A DNA stretch of 64,000 nucleotides from the NCBI RefSeq assembly GCF_033546935.1, contig NZ_CP137854.1:1798001-1862000 (forward strand). Direction: 5' to 3'. Of this stretch, positions 8,909 through 16,613 are shown one piece after another. The number at the start of each line of letters is the position of its first letter. Position 1 is the stretch's first letter. This DNA is from Xylophilus sp. GOD-11R (lineage in GTDB: Bacteria; Pseudomonadota; Gammaproteobacteria; Burkholderiales; Burkholderiaceae_C). The notes beneath the pieces are model-generated. The model saw only the letters and a program-made list of their open reading frames with translations. It was not told where the DNA came from and searched no databases. The position numbers and the translations under genes are program-made.

Positions 8909-8928
8909 CTTCCTAGCATTTGGTGTCC
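8909..8928 (+). promoter_or_regulatory. Start-associated repeated element, copy 4
   Basis: CTTCCTAGCATTTG at 8909-8922, identical to copies 1 and 3, then GTGTCC and the ATG at 8929. A GTG at 8923 is in frame with that ATG and directly abuts the element, so the start of the fibre gene is ambiguous by two codons. Confidence 0.7.
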
Positions 8929-10164
8929 ATGACGACACCCACGAGCGCTCCTGTTCCGAGCACCAGTCCGACCGATTTGCTGTTCAACGCCGAAAAGTTG
9001 GACCAGGCAATCAATTCGGCGGCCCTGAACTTCGTTGACCGGCTCGGAAGGGCGCGCCACACTTGGTCAGGACTGGAAGCCCAGGTCGATCTGGAAGCTA
9101 CTGCGCAGCGCAGTCAAATTCAATCAGCGGCCAATTTAGTGCTGGGTCAGGCTGGCTACGCACCGCCCGTCTTGTATGCCGCAGGCCTCCCGATGACGAC
9201 GCAGACCCAGACGGTCGATTACTCGGGCAACACCTACGCGCCGAAACCATCAGCACTTCCGTTCACGACCGGCAGCACCTTCGATCCCACAAAGTTCCGG
9301 CTGATCCAAGGAATTAGTGGCGGCGACCTGGCGGAGGTTGGCGCAGCGGCGCTCATAGGCACCGCCAGCGGCATGTCCGCCCAGGGCACCTTTGATCTGC
9401 TGCTGGCCAACGGCGGCACGCGCAACAAGATCATCAACGGCAACTTCGCCGTCAGCCAGAGCGCGCAGACCGGAACGATCACGCTCGGCCCGAACCAGTA
9501 CGGCCCGCACGACATGTGGCGCGCTGGTGCCGGCGGGTGCGTCTACACGTTCTTCTCGAACGGCATCGATACGGTCGTCACCATCGAGTCGGGCACGCTG
9601 GTGCAGGTCATCGAGCCGCTGTTGATCCAGGGCGCGAACTACTGCATCAGTTGGGCGGGCAGCTCGCGGCTGCAGACCGGCGGCGGCACATCGGCTGCCT
9701 CGCCGTACCTGCCGGCCTACACCGCGCCGGGCGCCTCTGGCATCGGGGTGGAGTTCGGCCCGGGCAGCCTGACGCTGGTGCAGTTCGAACCGGGCCCAGC
9801 GCCGACACCTTTCGAACGCCGGCTGTATCCGATCGAGCTGGCCCTGTGCCAGCGCTACGCCTGCCAGGGCGGAGACACGCCAAACGCATTCGTCCTGATT
9901 GCGCAGGCGAACACAACCACTCAGGCATTCGGCCATATCGCATTTCCTCAGCCGATGCGTACCCCTCCTACGTTTACTGCTGCAGCCGGCGCATTCCGCC
10001 TTGGCGGAGAAGTGGTCGGTGCGCTGGTGCCGGTGTCCATCACGCGATTCGGCGTCCTGGTGTCGTTCGCGCCCATGGGCTCGTTCACGCCCGGGGACGC
10101 CGTGTTGATCACACAGAGCGTCAACCCTAACGGCCCCATCTGGAACGCCAAGGCAGGACTCTGA
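8929..10164 (+). CDS. Phage tail fibre protein
   Basis: A 411-residue protein with helical N-terminal part (about residues 15-70, tail-attachment) and a beta-rich C-terminal half. The segment NKIINGNFAVSQSAQTG near residue 165 is a hallmark of many phage fibre and tailspike proteins, marking the start of the receptor-binding region, followed by DMWRAGAGGCVYTF. It follows the J-like gene directly and precedes a small accessory gene, the usual location of receptor-binding fibres. Start ATG at 8929 or GTG at 8923. Confidence 0.8.
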   Translation: MTTPTSAPVPSTSPTDLLFNAEKLDQAINSAALNFVDRLGRARHTWSGLEAQVDLEATAQRSQIQSAANLVLGQAGYAPPVLYAAGLPMTTQTQTVDYSGNTYAPKPSALPFTTGSTFDPTKFRLIQGISGGDLAEVGAAALIGTASGMSAQGTFDLLLANGGTRNKIINGNFAVSQSAQTGTITLGPNQYGPHDMWRAGAGGCVYTFFSNGIDTVVTIESGTLVQVIEPLLIQGANYCISWAGSSRLQTGGGTSAASPYLPAYTAPGASGIGVEFGPGSLTLVQFEPGPAPTPFERRLYPIELALCQRYACQGGDTPNAFVLIAQANTTTQAFGHIAFPQPMRTPPTFTAAAGAFRLGGEVVGALVPVSITRFGVLVSFAPMGSFTPGDAVLITQSVNPNGPIWNAKAGL

Positions 10165-10166
10165 CC

Positions 10167-10568
10167 ATGTACCAACTTACCGCAGTCCCGGGCATCATCC
10201 TGCGCACCACCGATGGCTATTTTGTCCCTGTGGCAGAGGGGAACGCCGACTACCTGGCCTACCTCGCGTGGGTCGAGGAGGGCAACGAGGCCGAGCCTGC
10301 GCCGGCGCCCGAGCCCGACGAAGCTTCGGTGCCGCGCTCCGTCACGCCTAGCCAGGCGCGCGAAGCCCTTATCGACGCCGGCCTGCTGGAGCAGGTCGAA
10401 GCGGCAATCAATGCAATTCCTGGCGTCGAAGGTCTGAAGGCCCGCAACAAGTGGGAGCACGCAACGAGCGTTGATCGCGACTGGCCGCTCCTGGCGCAGG
10501 TATCCGAGGCGCTGGGGTTGTCAGATGCTGACCTCGATGCGCTCTTCGCGGCGGCTGGAAAGCTCTGA
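10167..10568 (+). CDS. Small phage protein behind the tail fibre, possible fibre assembly or fibre-associated protein
   Basis: A 133-residue acidic protein two bases after the fibre stop. The N-terminal segment IILRTTDGYFVPVAEGNADYLAYLAWVEEGNEAEP is of the type found at the start of tail-fibre accessory proteins in P2- and lambda-like phages; the C-terminal half is helical (SQAREALIDAGLLEQVEAAI). The two parts are joined by a Pro/Ala/Glu linker. Function is inferred from position and this N-terminal pattern. Confidence 0.6.
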   Translation: MYQLTAVPGIILRTTDGYFVPVAEGNADYLAYLAWVEEGNEAEPAPAPEPDEASVPRSVTPSQAREALIDAGLLEQVEAAINAIPGVEGLKARNKWEHATSVDRDWPLLAQVSEALGLSDADLDALFAAAGKL

Positions 10569-10570
10569 CC

Positions 10571-11068
10571 ATGATGCTCGGCATGTACCCCGCAGCGGGC
10601 GAGCCTACCCAGCCGCCTGACCACATGGCCGCCCGGCTGGCGGATCTTCACATTGTGCTGCGCATTGCCCTGGCCCTGGGCCTGGGCGGCGTTATGTGGA
10701 ACGCGTACAAGGGTGGTGCGCTGACGCTGTTCAGCGAGCAGACCATGGTCTATCAAGCCGCGCGGCAGGCGGGCTGGCCGCACGGCATCGTCTGGCTTTT
10801 TGCCCTGGGCCTGGTGCTGCCGATTCCGCGCCTGGTGGCGGTGATCGGTTGGCCTCACTGGCGCTTCAACCGGGTGAGCGCAAAGGTGGCGGTGTTCGGC
10901 GCGTACTTCAACGCGCTCGGAAGCGCCGGCCTGGCCTACGGCTCCATCCCCTTCAAAGACACCGCCCTGACCCTGCAGTTCATGGGCAACGGGCTTTTCT
11001 CCATCGTGGCCGGCTTCCTTATCGGAGTCATCCTGAACACGGATCTGAAGTGGGAGCGCTTGGAATGA
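10571..11068 (+). CDS. Phage membrane protein, candidate holin or antiholin
   Basis: A 165-residue protein starting ATGATG at 10571 with three to four hydrophobic segments (roughly residues 28-46, 72-92, 108-130 and 140-158) and a charged C-terminal end. It is the first gene after the fibre module and precedes a second membrane protein and the endolysin, so a holin-type role in membrane permeabilisation is plausible. I do not recognise a named family. Its stop overlaps the next start (ATGA). Confidence 0.55.
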   Translation: MMLGMYPAAGEPTQPPDHMAARLADLHIVLRIALALGLGGVMWNAYKGGALTLFSEQTMVYQAARQAGWPHGIVWLFALGLVLPIPRLVAVIGWPHWRFNRVSAKVAVFGAYFNALGSAGLAYGSIPFKDTALTLQFMGNGLFSIVAGFLIGVILNTDLKWERLE

Positions 11069-11544
11069 TTTCGCTCAAAACCCGCCGGATCGGCTTGGCG
11101 GTCCTGCCGCTGTGGCTGACTTCTGTTGCGCTGCTCTGGCCCCATGCGGCCTATGCCCTGACCCAGGTGCAGTACATCCAGCAATTCGACTGGGCAAGCC
11201 TCGGCACGACGTGCGGCATCGCCATCGTCGGCGGTACCGGTCCCACGCTGGTGGCTTTGCTCACCGACCAGTTCGTGCTGACCAATGTCCTGCAGCGCAC
11301 GGTGAAGGACATCGGTATCGCAGCAATTAACGGTGCGATCTTCTTCGTAGGCGTCATCGTGGTCGAGAGCTTCAAGGTGGACGTGCCTGACGGCATCGCC
11401 TTCGCTGGTGTGCTGTGCGCGGGCTGGGCGCGGCGGGACTTCATCCGCCTGGTCAGCACAGGCGTGCAGCAGCTGGCGAAAGGGCTGTTCCTGCGCCTGC
11501 TGGTGCGCCTGGGCATTGGCTCCGACGAGCGAGGTGCGCCATGA
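11065..11544 (+). CDS. Phage holin-like membrane protein
   Basis: A 159-residue protein from the ATG at 11065. It has a signal-like N-terminal hydrophobic helix ending in AAYALTQ and two further membrane segments (around residues 48-68 and 84-104). The IGIAAINGAIFFVGVIVVESF region resembles predicted holins of beta-proteobacterial phages. It lies immediately before the endolysin with a 4-base ATGA overlap, the classic place for a holin. Together with the preceding gene it may form a holin/antiholin pair. Confidence 0.6.
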   Translation: MISLKTRRIGLAVLPLWLTSVALLWPHAAYALTQVQYIQQFDWASLGTTCGIAIVGGTGPTLVALLTDQFVLTNVLQRTVKDIGIAAINGAIFFVGVIVVESFKVDVPDGIAFAGVLCAGWARRDFIRLVSTGVQQLAKGLFLRLLVRLGIGSDERGAP

Positions 11545-12113
11545 CGCGCTACCCGCTTTCAGAAACGGACTTCGCGCTGGCTGCAGCGGCACTTGGCTGC
11601 GCCGTGCCGGCGGTCAAGGCGGTATGCATCGTCGAAGCTCCTGGCGGTGGCTTTCAGGATGACGGCCAAGTGCGGATCCTGTTCGAAGGTCACGTCTTCC
11701 ATCGCCTGACAGGCGGCAGATTCGACGCGGCGGCGCCAGACCTCAGCAACGTCAAGCCGGGCGGGTATGGCTTGGAGTCGTCGCAACATGACCGGCTGCA
11801 GCGAGCCGTGGCGCTGAACCGTGACGCAGCGCTGCGGTCGGCCAGCTGGGGAAAGTTCCAGATCATGGGCTTCAACTTCCCTTCTTGCGGGTTCGGGTCG
11901 CTGCAGTCGTTCATCAATGCTATGCACGACAGCGAGTCGGCGCAGCTCGATGCGTTCGTTGAATTCATCCTGGCCAACCCGGGGCTTGCGCGAGCGATCC
12001 GCGCTCAGGACTGGACCACCTTTGCGCGGCTCTACAACGGGCCCGACTACGCCAAGAACCAGTACGACGTGAAGCTGGCGAAGGCGTTCACCGCAGCTAA
12101 GGCGTCTGCATGA
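11541..12113 (+). CDS. Phage endolysin, N-acetylmuramidase (DUF3380 type)
   Basis: A 190-residue protein starting at the ATG at 11541. The segment VCIVEAPGGGFQDDGQVRILFEGHVFHRLT contains the likely catalytic Glu (in IVEAP) and the LFE.HVFHRLT signature of N-acetylmuramidase-type endolysins; SASWGKFQIMGFN and YNGPDYAKNQYD are further conserved pieces. The whole protein is this catalytic domain, with no N-terminal peptidoglycan-binding domain and no signal peptide, so export relies on the holin. It cuts the glycan backbone at the end of the lytic cycle. Confidence 0.9.
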   Translation: MTRYPLSETDFALAAAALGCAVPAVKAVCIVEAPGGGFQDDGQVRILFEGHVFHRLTGGRFDAAAPDLSNVKPGGYGLESSQHDRLQRAVALNRDAALRSASWGKFQIMGFNFPSCGFGSLQSFINAMHDSESAQLDAFVEFILANPGLARAIRAQDWTTFARLYNGPDYAKNQYDVKLAKAFTAAKASA

Positions 12114-12694
12114 GCCCGCTGTCGCTCATCGTCAAGGTATCAGCGACTGCCTGGCTTTGCATCGTCGGTGGGCTGATCGCCATAGCCAGCGTCCAAACGC
12201 TGCGGCTGAGCAATGCCGAAAGGGATATCGCGCAGCTGGAGGCGGCCGCCGCCAAGGGCACGGCGGCGCGGTCCGTCGCCTATGCCGCTGACTCCGACCG
12301 CACCGCTGGCAAGGAAGCGGTCCACCACACGTCTATCCAGAAAGCCTCCGATGACTTCACCCAGGCCGCTCCTGCTCGCGCTGTCGATTTCAGCGCTGAC
12401 CTTGCTCGCACTCGCCGGCTGCTCGACAGCGCCAACGATCGAGCCGCCAGTTATCGGGCGCAAGCCGAATCCGGGGCCGCTGCCTGCAGTCATCTTGCAG
12501 ATCGATCGACGGCCCTCGACCGACAGCTTGCAGAAGGCGTCGGTGTGGTCGCAGAACTCCGTGCAGCTCTTGAACGCCGAGACGCCGAAGTAGCGCTACA
12601 GGGCGCGGTGATCGATGCGGACCGGGCGCTCTTCAGCCCAGTTGAGCAGCCGAAGCCAGCGATTTTTGAACCTCCCAGAGCGCCACAGCTCTAG
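12110..12694 (+). CDS. rz: Rz-like inner-membrane spanin
   Basis: A 194-residue protein that overlaps the endolysin stop by 4 bases. Residues about 8-30 form one N-terminal membrane helix, followed by a long Ala/Glu/Arg-rich coiled coil in the periplasm. This is the i-spanin layout; it pairs with the Rz1 lipoprotein to fuse inner and outer membranes at lysis. A separate gene for Rz1 is nested inside in the next frame, as in lambda. Length is a little over the lambda protein (153). Confidence 0.85.
   Translation: MSPLSLIVKVSATAWLCIVGGLIAIASVQTLRLSNAERDIAQLEAAAAKGTAARSVAYAADSDRTAGKEAVHHTSIQKASDDFTQAAPARAVDFSADLARTRRLLDSANDRAASYRAQAESGAAACSHLADRSTALDRQLAEGVGVVAELRAALERRDAEVALQGAVIDADRALFSPVEQPKPAIFEPPRAPQL
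12351..12593 (+). CDS. rz1: Rz1-like outer-membrane lipoprotein spanin, nested in rz
   Basis: An 80-residue protein in the +1 frame relative to rz, from the ATG at 12351 to the TAG at 12591-12593. It has a positively charged start, a hydrophobic signal (PLLLALSISALTLLALAGC) with a clear lipobox LAGC and Cys at residue 24, followed by a Pro-rich short periplasmic part (APTIEPPVIGRKPNPGPLP). These are the hallmarks of o-spanins. A longer reading of this frame begins at 12213 but puts the signal in the middle of the protein, so 12351 is chosen. Confidence 0.87.
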   Translation: MTSPRPLLLALSISALTLLALAGCSTAPTIEPPVIGRKPNPGPLPAVILQIDRRPSTDSLQKASVWSQNSVQLLNAETPK

Positions 12695-12822
12695 TTTCCC
12701 GGGAAAAATGTTACCGACTTGTTGTTTTGGCTACATTGCTGACAACTTTTCTAACAACTTACATACAATGTCACCTTTGACATCGTCTACTGATCTTGCT
12801 GCTGGCGCTCTCGAAAACTCTT
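12695..12822. promoter_or_regulatory. AT-rich leader of the cargo segment, possible promoter
   Basis: Directly after the rz stop is a perfect 12-base palindrome TTTCCCGGGAAA (12695-12706), then an abrupt change to AT-rich sequence. A possible -10 box TACAAT is at 12763-12768, with a weak CTGACA about 19 bases upstream. This is a candidate promoter for an independently transcribed cargo unit, a guess from sequence only. Confidence 0.3.
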
Positions 12823-13023
12823 ATGCACGAAGAATCTTTTAATCATGAGGCGCTCGGTTATCTCAACAGCAAGACCTTGCCTGAGCACCCGCCAGCTCCG
12901 CCCACTAATCGATTCTCAGTTTTGTTGCGCAATTTGATCCGGTATGTCAAAGAAGACGGTCCAATCGATCAAATGTGGAGGGGTCGGTATGAAAAGTCTG
13001 ATTTGGATCAGCCGCAGCATTAA
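12823..13023 (+). CDS. Short hypothetical protein in AT-rich cargo segment
   Basis: A 66-residue reading frame (ATG at 12823) with no recognisable domain and no clear Shine-Dalgarno sequence. It contains the helical stretch NRFSVLLRNLIRYVKEDG and ends 64 bases before the acyltransferase gene. The local base composition is the same AT-rich type as that gene, so they may have been acquired together. It could be a chance open frame. Confidence 0.3.
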   Translation: MHEESFNHEALGYLNSKTLPEHPPAPPTNRFSVLLRNLIRYVKEDGPIDQMWRGRYEKSDLDQPQH

Positions 13024-13087
13024 ACAAAAGAGTTTGATTTCCCACATTATTATTGTGTGAGTACGCTTCTTTATTTGCGTTAATTAC

Positions 13088-14233
13088 ATGCAGAAATTGA
13101 ACGAAGTTACTTCTTTGGCTCATCCCGAAACCATATCGTCGCGGTACAAATCAATCGGGGGCTTCACCACTGGTTTTGACTATCTCCGAATAGGCTTGGC
13201 ATGCGCAGTGGTGTTTCAGCACAGCTTCCTTGCGAGCTATGGGCACTCGAGTAATTCATATATTTGGGCTGACTGGCACAGAGTTTTTTTTGCGCCCATT
13301 CTTTTGATGTTTTTTGCGTTAAGCGGATTTCTCGTCGCTGGCAGCTTGAAGAAAAACCCGAGTGTCACCTCGTTTGTGACGCTAAGAGCGGTCAGGCTGG
13401 TGCCAGCGTTAGCCATTGAGATTTTGCTTTCCGCATTACTGTTGGGGCCGGTGCTAACTGTGCTCCCACTATCGGAATACTTTTCAAGCAAAACCTTTTA
13501 TGCATACTTCGCAAATATAGTCGGTCATATAAGATTTTTCCTGCCGGGTGTTTTTCTTGATAATCCTGCGGCTAAGTTCGTGAACATTTCGTTGTGGACT
13601 GTTCCTTATGAACTTGAGTGTTATTTGGCATTGATTTGCTTGTGGCTTTCTGGAGTTATTAAACGGCGGGCGGCGGTAGTTGGTATCACTGCTGCAGTCA
13701 TTTTGGCGGGAACCGTATCCGCTTTTTTTGAATACGACCATGGGTGGGCCAATAATGCACCATTGCCCCGATCACTCATTGCAGCTTTTTTGGTTGGCCT
13801 TTGCATCAACCTATACGCAGATCGAGTGCGGTTAAATTGGCAGATTGCATGTGCCTGCTTGGCTGGGCTAATACTCACAACTGTAGGTTATCAGACTGTA
13901 TATCTGGCAGCAGGCTTTGCGGCGTACATCGTTGTTTATCTTGGAATGATGAATCCCGCGAAAAAAAGTTTCCTTTTTTCTGGCGATTATTCATATGGTC
14001 TGTATTTGTTCGCCTTTCCAATACAACAAACTTACAGCCTTCTCTTTCCAGAACATAGAGTTTGGTATTTGAATTTCTTTTTTGCAATGGTTTTTGGCCT
14101 TGTGTATGCGGCTTTTTCTTGGTGGGTAATAGAGAAGCCGGTCTTATCGAAGAAAAAGAAGATAGTTGACTACGCCGAGCAGTACACCTCCCGATTTGAA
14201 GCAAGATTTCAGATTCGCCGATTCTCGCGTTAA
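13088..14233 (+). CDS. Acyltransferase-3 family membrane protein, probable O-antigen/surface glycan acetyltransferase
   Basis: A 381-residue polytopic membrane protein with about ten hydrophobic segments. The family pattern is present: FDYLRIGLACAVVFQHS near residue 30, FALSGFLVAGSL near residue 79, the basic LRAVRLVPAL near residue 100, and WTVPYELECYLAL near residue 170. Such proteins move acetyl groups from the cytoplasm to surface sugars. Carried by a prophage they commonly alter O-antigen and block superinfection. The gene is much more AT-rich than the phage backbone. The ATG at 13088 lacks an obvious Shine-Dalgarno sequence. The exact glycan target is unknown. Confidence 0.85.
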   Translation: MQKLNEVTSLAHPETISSRYKSIGGFTTGFDYLRIGLACAVVFQHSFLASYGHSSNSYIWADWHRVFFAPILLMFFALSGFLVAGSLKKNPSVTSFVTLRAVRLVPALAIEILLSALLLGPVLTVLPLSEYFSSKTFYAYFANIVGHIRFFLPGVFLDNPAAKFVNISLWTVPYELECYLALICLWLSGVIKRRAAVVGITAAVILAGTVSAFFEYDHGWANNAPLPRSLIAAFLVGLCINLYADRVRLNWQIACACLAGLILTTVGYQTVYLAAGFAAYIVVYLGMMNPAKKSFLFSGDYSYGLYLFAFPIQQTYSLLFPEHRVWYLNFFFAMVFGLVYAAFSWWVIEKPVLSKKKKIVDYAEQYTSRFEARFQIRRFSR

Positions 14234-14281
14234 ATAAATATCGCCGAAAAAGCACGCTGTAGAATTGGTACGCGCCAAGAA

Positions 14282-14316
14282 AGCGGCGCAAGCATTTCTG
14301 TATTTGCGCTTTCTGG
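14282..14316 (+). terminator. Weak hairpin after the acyltransferase gene
   Basis: Inverted repeat GCGCAA and TTGCGC separated by 12 bases, followed by a short TTTCT run, about 55 bases after the acyltransferase stop. Stem is only six base pairs, so terminator activity is uncertain. Confidence 0.3.
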
Positions 14317-14365
14317 CCGGTAGATTGGCTAACCATCCTGCGTAACGCAATCCGCAAATGACACC

Positions 14366-14794
14366 GTGATAGGGGCTATCCTCCTTTGTCTCGTCGTCGG
14401 CATCGCCGACGGCGACACCCTCACTGCTCGCTGCGGCGAGCCCGGCGCCTACCAGCAGGTCAAGGTGCGCATAGCTGCGATCGACGCGCCTGAGCGGCGC
14501 CAGCCCTTCGGTGAGGTCTCGCGTCAGTATCTGGCCGACCTATGCAACTTGCAGGAAGCCGAGATCCGCGTGCGGTCCAAGGATCGATACGGGCGCACCG
14601 TTGCTGACGTGAAATGCCGCGACCAAGATGCGGCGGAAAATCAGGTGAGGGCGGGCATGGCCTGGTACTACACGCGGTACGGCCAGGGCTATGGGGGCTT
14701 GGCGATCGTGGAGCAGGAGGCTCGACGTGTCCGCGCAGGCTTGTGGGCCGATCGCGATCCTGTGCCGCCGTGGCAGTGGCGCAGGACCAAATAG
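14366..14794 (+). CDS. Staphylococcal-nuclease-like (SNase/thermonuclease) protein
   Basis: A 142-residue protein from a GTG at 14366. The N-terminus is hydrophobic (IGAILLCLVVGI), suggesting export or membrane anchoring. IADGDTLTARC, VRIAAIDAPE and KDRYGRTVADV hold the Asp, Arg and Glu positions expected for the Ca-dependent SNase active site, and NQVRAGMAWYYTRYG is the usual C-terminal conserved part. It hydrolyses DNA or RNA. Base composition returns here to GC-rich. In a prophage it may be cargo for nucleic acid scavenging or phage competition; that role is inference. Confidence 0.85.
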   Translation: MIGAILLCLVVGIADGDTLTARCGEPGAYQQVKVRIAAIDAPERRQPFGEVSRQYLADLCNLQEAEIRVRSKDRYGRTVADVKCRDQDAAENQVRAGMAWYYTRYGQGYGGLAIVEQEARRVRAGLWADRDPVPPWQWRRTK

Positions 14795-14822
14795 CACGCA
14801 CCTGCCAGGCCTGAGTCGCCGG

Positions 14823-15302
14823 TTAGTGGAAGAGATCCGGTTGTGCGGGCGGCATTTGTTTGACGGCCACGGCAGTAGGTGGCGCAACAGGTCGAACCGA
14901 GCGAACTTCGAACCATGCTGTGTGCGAATCGGCCAGCCCACGCATGCCCTCGGCCCGGGCTTTCGCGGTGGCCGAAATCCAGGCCTCGGCCAGCGCGCGC
15001 TCCGATTCGGTCAGCTCGTCGGCGCTGCTGTCCTGCGCCAAGCTGAAGGCCCGAAGCGCGCCGGGCACCGCCAGCGGCCCGTGCAGCGCGCGTTCCAACG
15101 CGAGCCGATATCGCCACTCCGCATCCCCTGGTTCGGCACCCGGGTAGGGCGTGTAATCCTGCAGCGTGATCGACACCAGCCGCCGGGCTGCGGTGACGGC
15201 CGCATCGGCCTCGTGGTCGATCTTGTCCAGCGTGCGGCCACGCGTCTCGGCCATCGCGGCGCCGATGGCGGCGAACACCTCTTCGCGGGTGCGTTTCTTC
15301 AT
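14823..15302 (-). CDS. Conserved protein of unknown function, last gene of the SOS operon; homologue of the operon's first gene
   Basis: A 159-residue protein whose ATG at 15302 overlaps the umuC stop by 4 bases. I recognise no named family. Residues about 65-137 align with residues about 31-100 of the protein encoded at 17089-17397 on the other side of umuDC: shared pieces are RY..ALE.AL, RAF.LA, ALA.AW..AT, GMR.L and FE.R. By eye identity is about 40 percent over 70 residues. It has an extra N-terminal helical part (MKKRTREEVFAAIGAAMAE) and a Pro-rich tail. A partner or regulator of UmuC or UmuD is a reasonable guess from the bracketing position, but nothing in the sequence proves it. Confidence 0.75.
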   Translation of the reverse strand: MKKRTREEVFAAIGAAMAETRGRTLDKIDHEADAAVTAARRLVSITLQDYTPYPGAEPGDAEWRYRLALERALHGPLAVPGALRAFSLAQDSSADELTESERALAEAWISATAKARAEGMRGLADSHTAWFEVRSVRPVAPPTAVAVKQMPPAQPDLFH

Positions 15303-16606
15303 GCGATCACCAGCGGCATGCTGTCCCAGCAGGTCGTGTAGTCGGGCGTGCGGCGCTCGGCCTTCATAACCCATCGCCGGCGGCTGCCGTCCAGGCCGGC
15401 GCTGGCCATTGCCACGGTGCCCCGGCCGTAGCGCTGATTGAGCACGTCGACTGCCTTCATCAGACCGCCGCGGTCCTCGACGCCATCGTCGAGCTCCAGC
15501 TCGCCCTGTTCTACGGTGCCGTCCTGCAGGTCGAGCAGGTGCACGCCGGCCTTGGACATGTTGTAGCCCGGCCGGTAAATCGCCTCCATGCCGCGCACGG
15601 CCGCCTGCACCAGCAGCCCGGTGTCCGCCGTGGCCTTGCGCAGCGGCACCATGATCGCTCGGCTGTATTGCTTGTCCTGCCGGCGGAAGGGGCTGGTGTG
15701 CACGAAGACGCTGACCTGGCCGGCCAGGCTGTTCTGCCGGCGCAGTTTCTCCGCGGCGCGCTGCGCGAACTCGGTCACGGCCTCGGTCAGATCCTGTAGC
15801 CGCGTCACCGGCCGGCCGAAACTGCGGGTACTGGCGATTTCCTTCTTGTTCGGCGCCACCGCTTCCATGTCGACACAGGGCGTGCCCTGCAGCTCGCGCA
15901 CGGTGCGCTCCAGCACCACGCCCCAGCGCGCGCGGACCATCGCCGCGTCCATGCGGGCCACGTCGAGCGCGGTCACCAGGCCATCTGCCTGCAGCTGCGC
16001 GCCGATGCGCCGACCGATGCCCCAAATGTCTCCCAGCTCGGTGGCCTGCAGCACCGCGTCCATGTCCGAGGCGGGTAGGGCGGCCAGGTTGGCGACCTGG
16101 GCGAACTCGACCGGGTAGCTGCCGGGCTTGCGTTCTGCGGTCTTGGCGACGTGATTTGCGAGCTTGGCCAGGGTTTTGGTGCCGGCGATGCCGATGCCGC
16201 AAGGGATGCCGATCCAGTCGAGTATGCGGCCGCGCACCGCGCGGGCTCGCCGCGTCACATCGCGCACGCCGGCGACATCGACGAAGCTCTCGTCGATGCT
16301 GTAAATCTCCTGCTCCGGACCGAGTCCGGCGGCCAGGCTCATCATCCGGTTGCTCATGTCGCCGTACAGGCCGTAGTTCGCGGAGAGCGCGACGATCGCG
16401 CCGTCAGGGAGTTTGTCGCGGATCTCGAAGTAGGGCGTGCCCATCTTGATGCCCAGGGCCTTGGCCTCGTTGCTGCGGGCGATCGCGCATCCGTCGTTGT
16501 TGGACAGCACGACCACGGCGCGCTCGCGCAGGCTGGGTCGGAATACCCGCTCGCAGCTCACGTAGAAATTGTTCCCATCGACCAGGGCAAAAAGCGGTGC
16601 GGCCAT
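15299..16606 (-). CDS. umuC: Error-prone DNA polymerase V subunit UmuC
   Basis: A 435-residue Y-family polymerase that copies past lesions. The palm residues are present: ALVDGNNFYVSCE with Asp10 and the YSIDESFVDV motif with Asp105 and Glu106. The finger segment VVLSNNDGCAIARSNEAK and the helix-hairpin-helix region IWGIGRRIGAQLQADGL follow, so the enzyme looks intact. Length is close to the family norm (about 420). The ATG at 16606 has GGTGAGG upstream; an in-frame GTG at 16612 is the alternative. It follows umuD closely and ends by overlapping the next gene. Confidence 0.95.
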   Translation of the reverse strand: MAAPLFALVDGNNFYVSCERVFRPSLRERAVVVLSNNDGCAIARSNEAKALGIKMGTPYFEIRDKLPDGAIVALSANYGLYGDMSNRMMSLAAGLGPEQEIYSIDESFVDVAGVRDVTRRARAVRGRILDWIGIPCGIGIAGTKTLAKLANHVAKTAERKPGSYPVEFAQVANLAALPASDMDAVLQATELGDIWGIGRRIGAQLQADGLVTALDVARMDAAMVRARWGVVLERTVRELQGTPCVDMEAVAPNKKEIASTRSFGRPVTRLQDLTEAVTEFAQRAAEKLRRQNSLAGQVSVFVHTSPFRRQDKQYSRAIMVPLRKATADTGLLVQAAVRGMEAIYRPGYNMSKAGVHLLDLQDGTVEQGELELDDGVEDRGGLMKAVDVLNQRYGRGTVAMASAGLDGSRRRWVMKAERRTPDYTTCWDSMPLVIA

Positions 16607-16613
16607 GGACACC

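Noticed and set aside
12695..12706. TTTCCCGGGAAA palindrome after rz as a terminator
   Set aside because: No loop and no T-run; it may be a binding site but not an intrinsic terminator.
14823..16202. A 459-residue minus-strand frame spanning the umuC 3' half
   Set aside because: It is an Arg/Gly/Ala-rich shadow in another frame of umuC; only its last 160 codons belong to the real gene starting at 15302.
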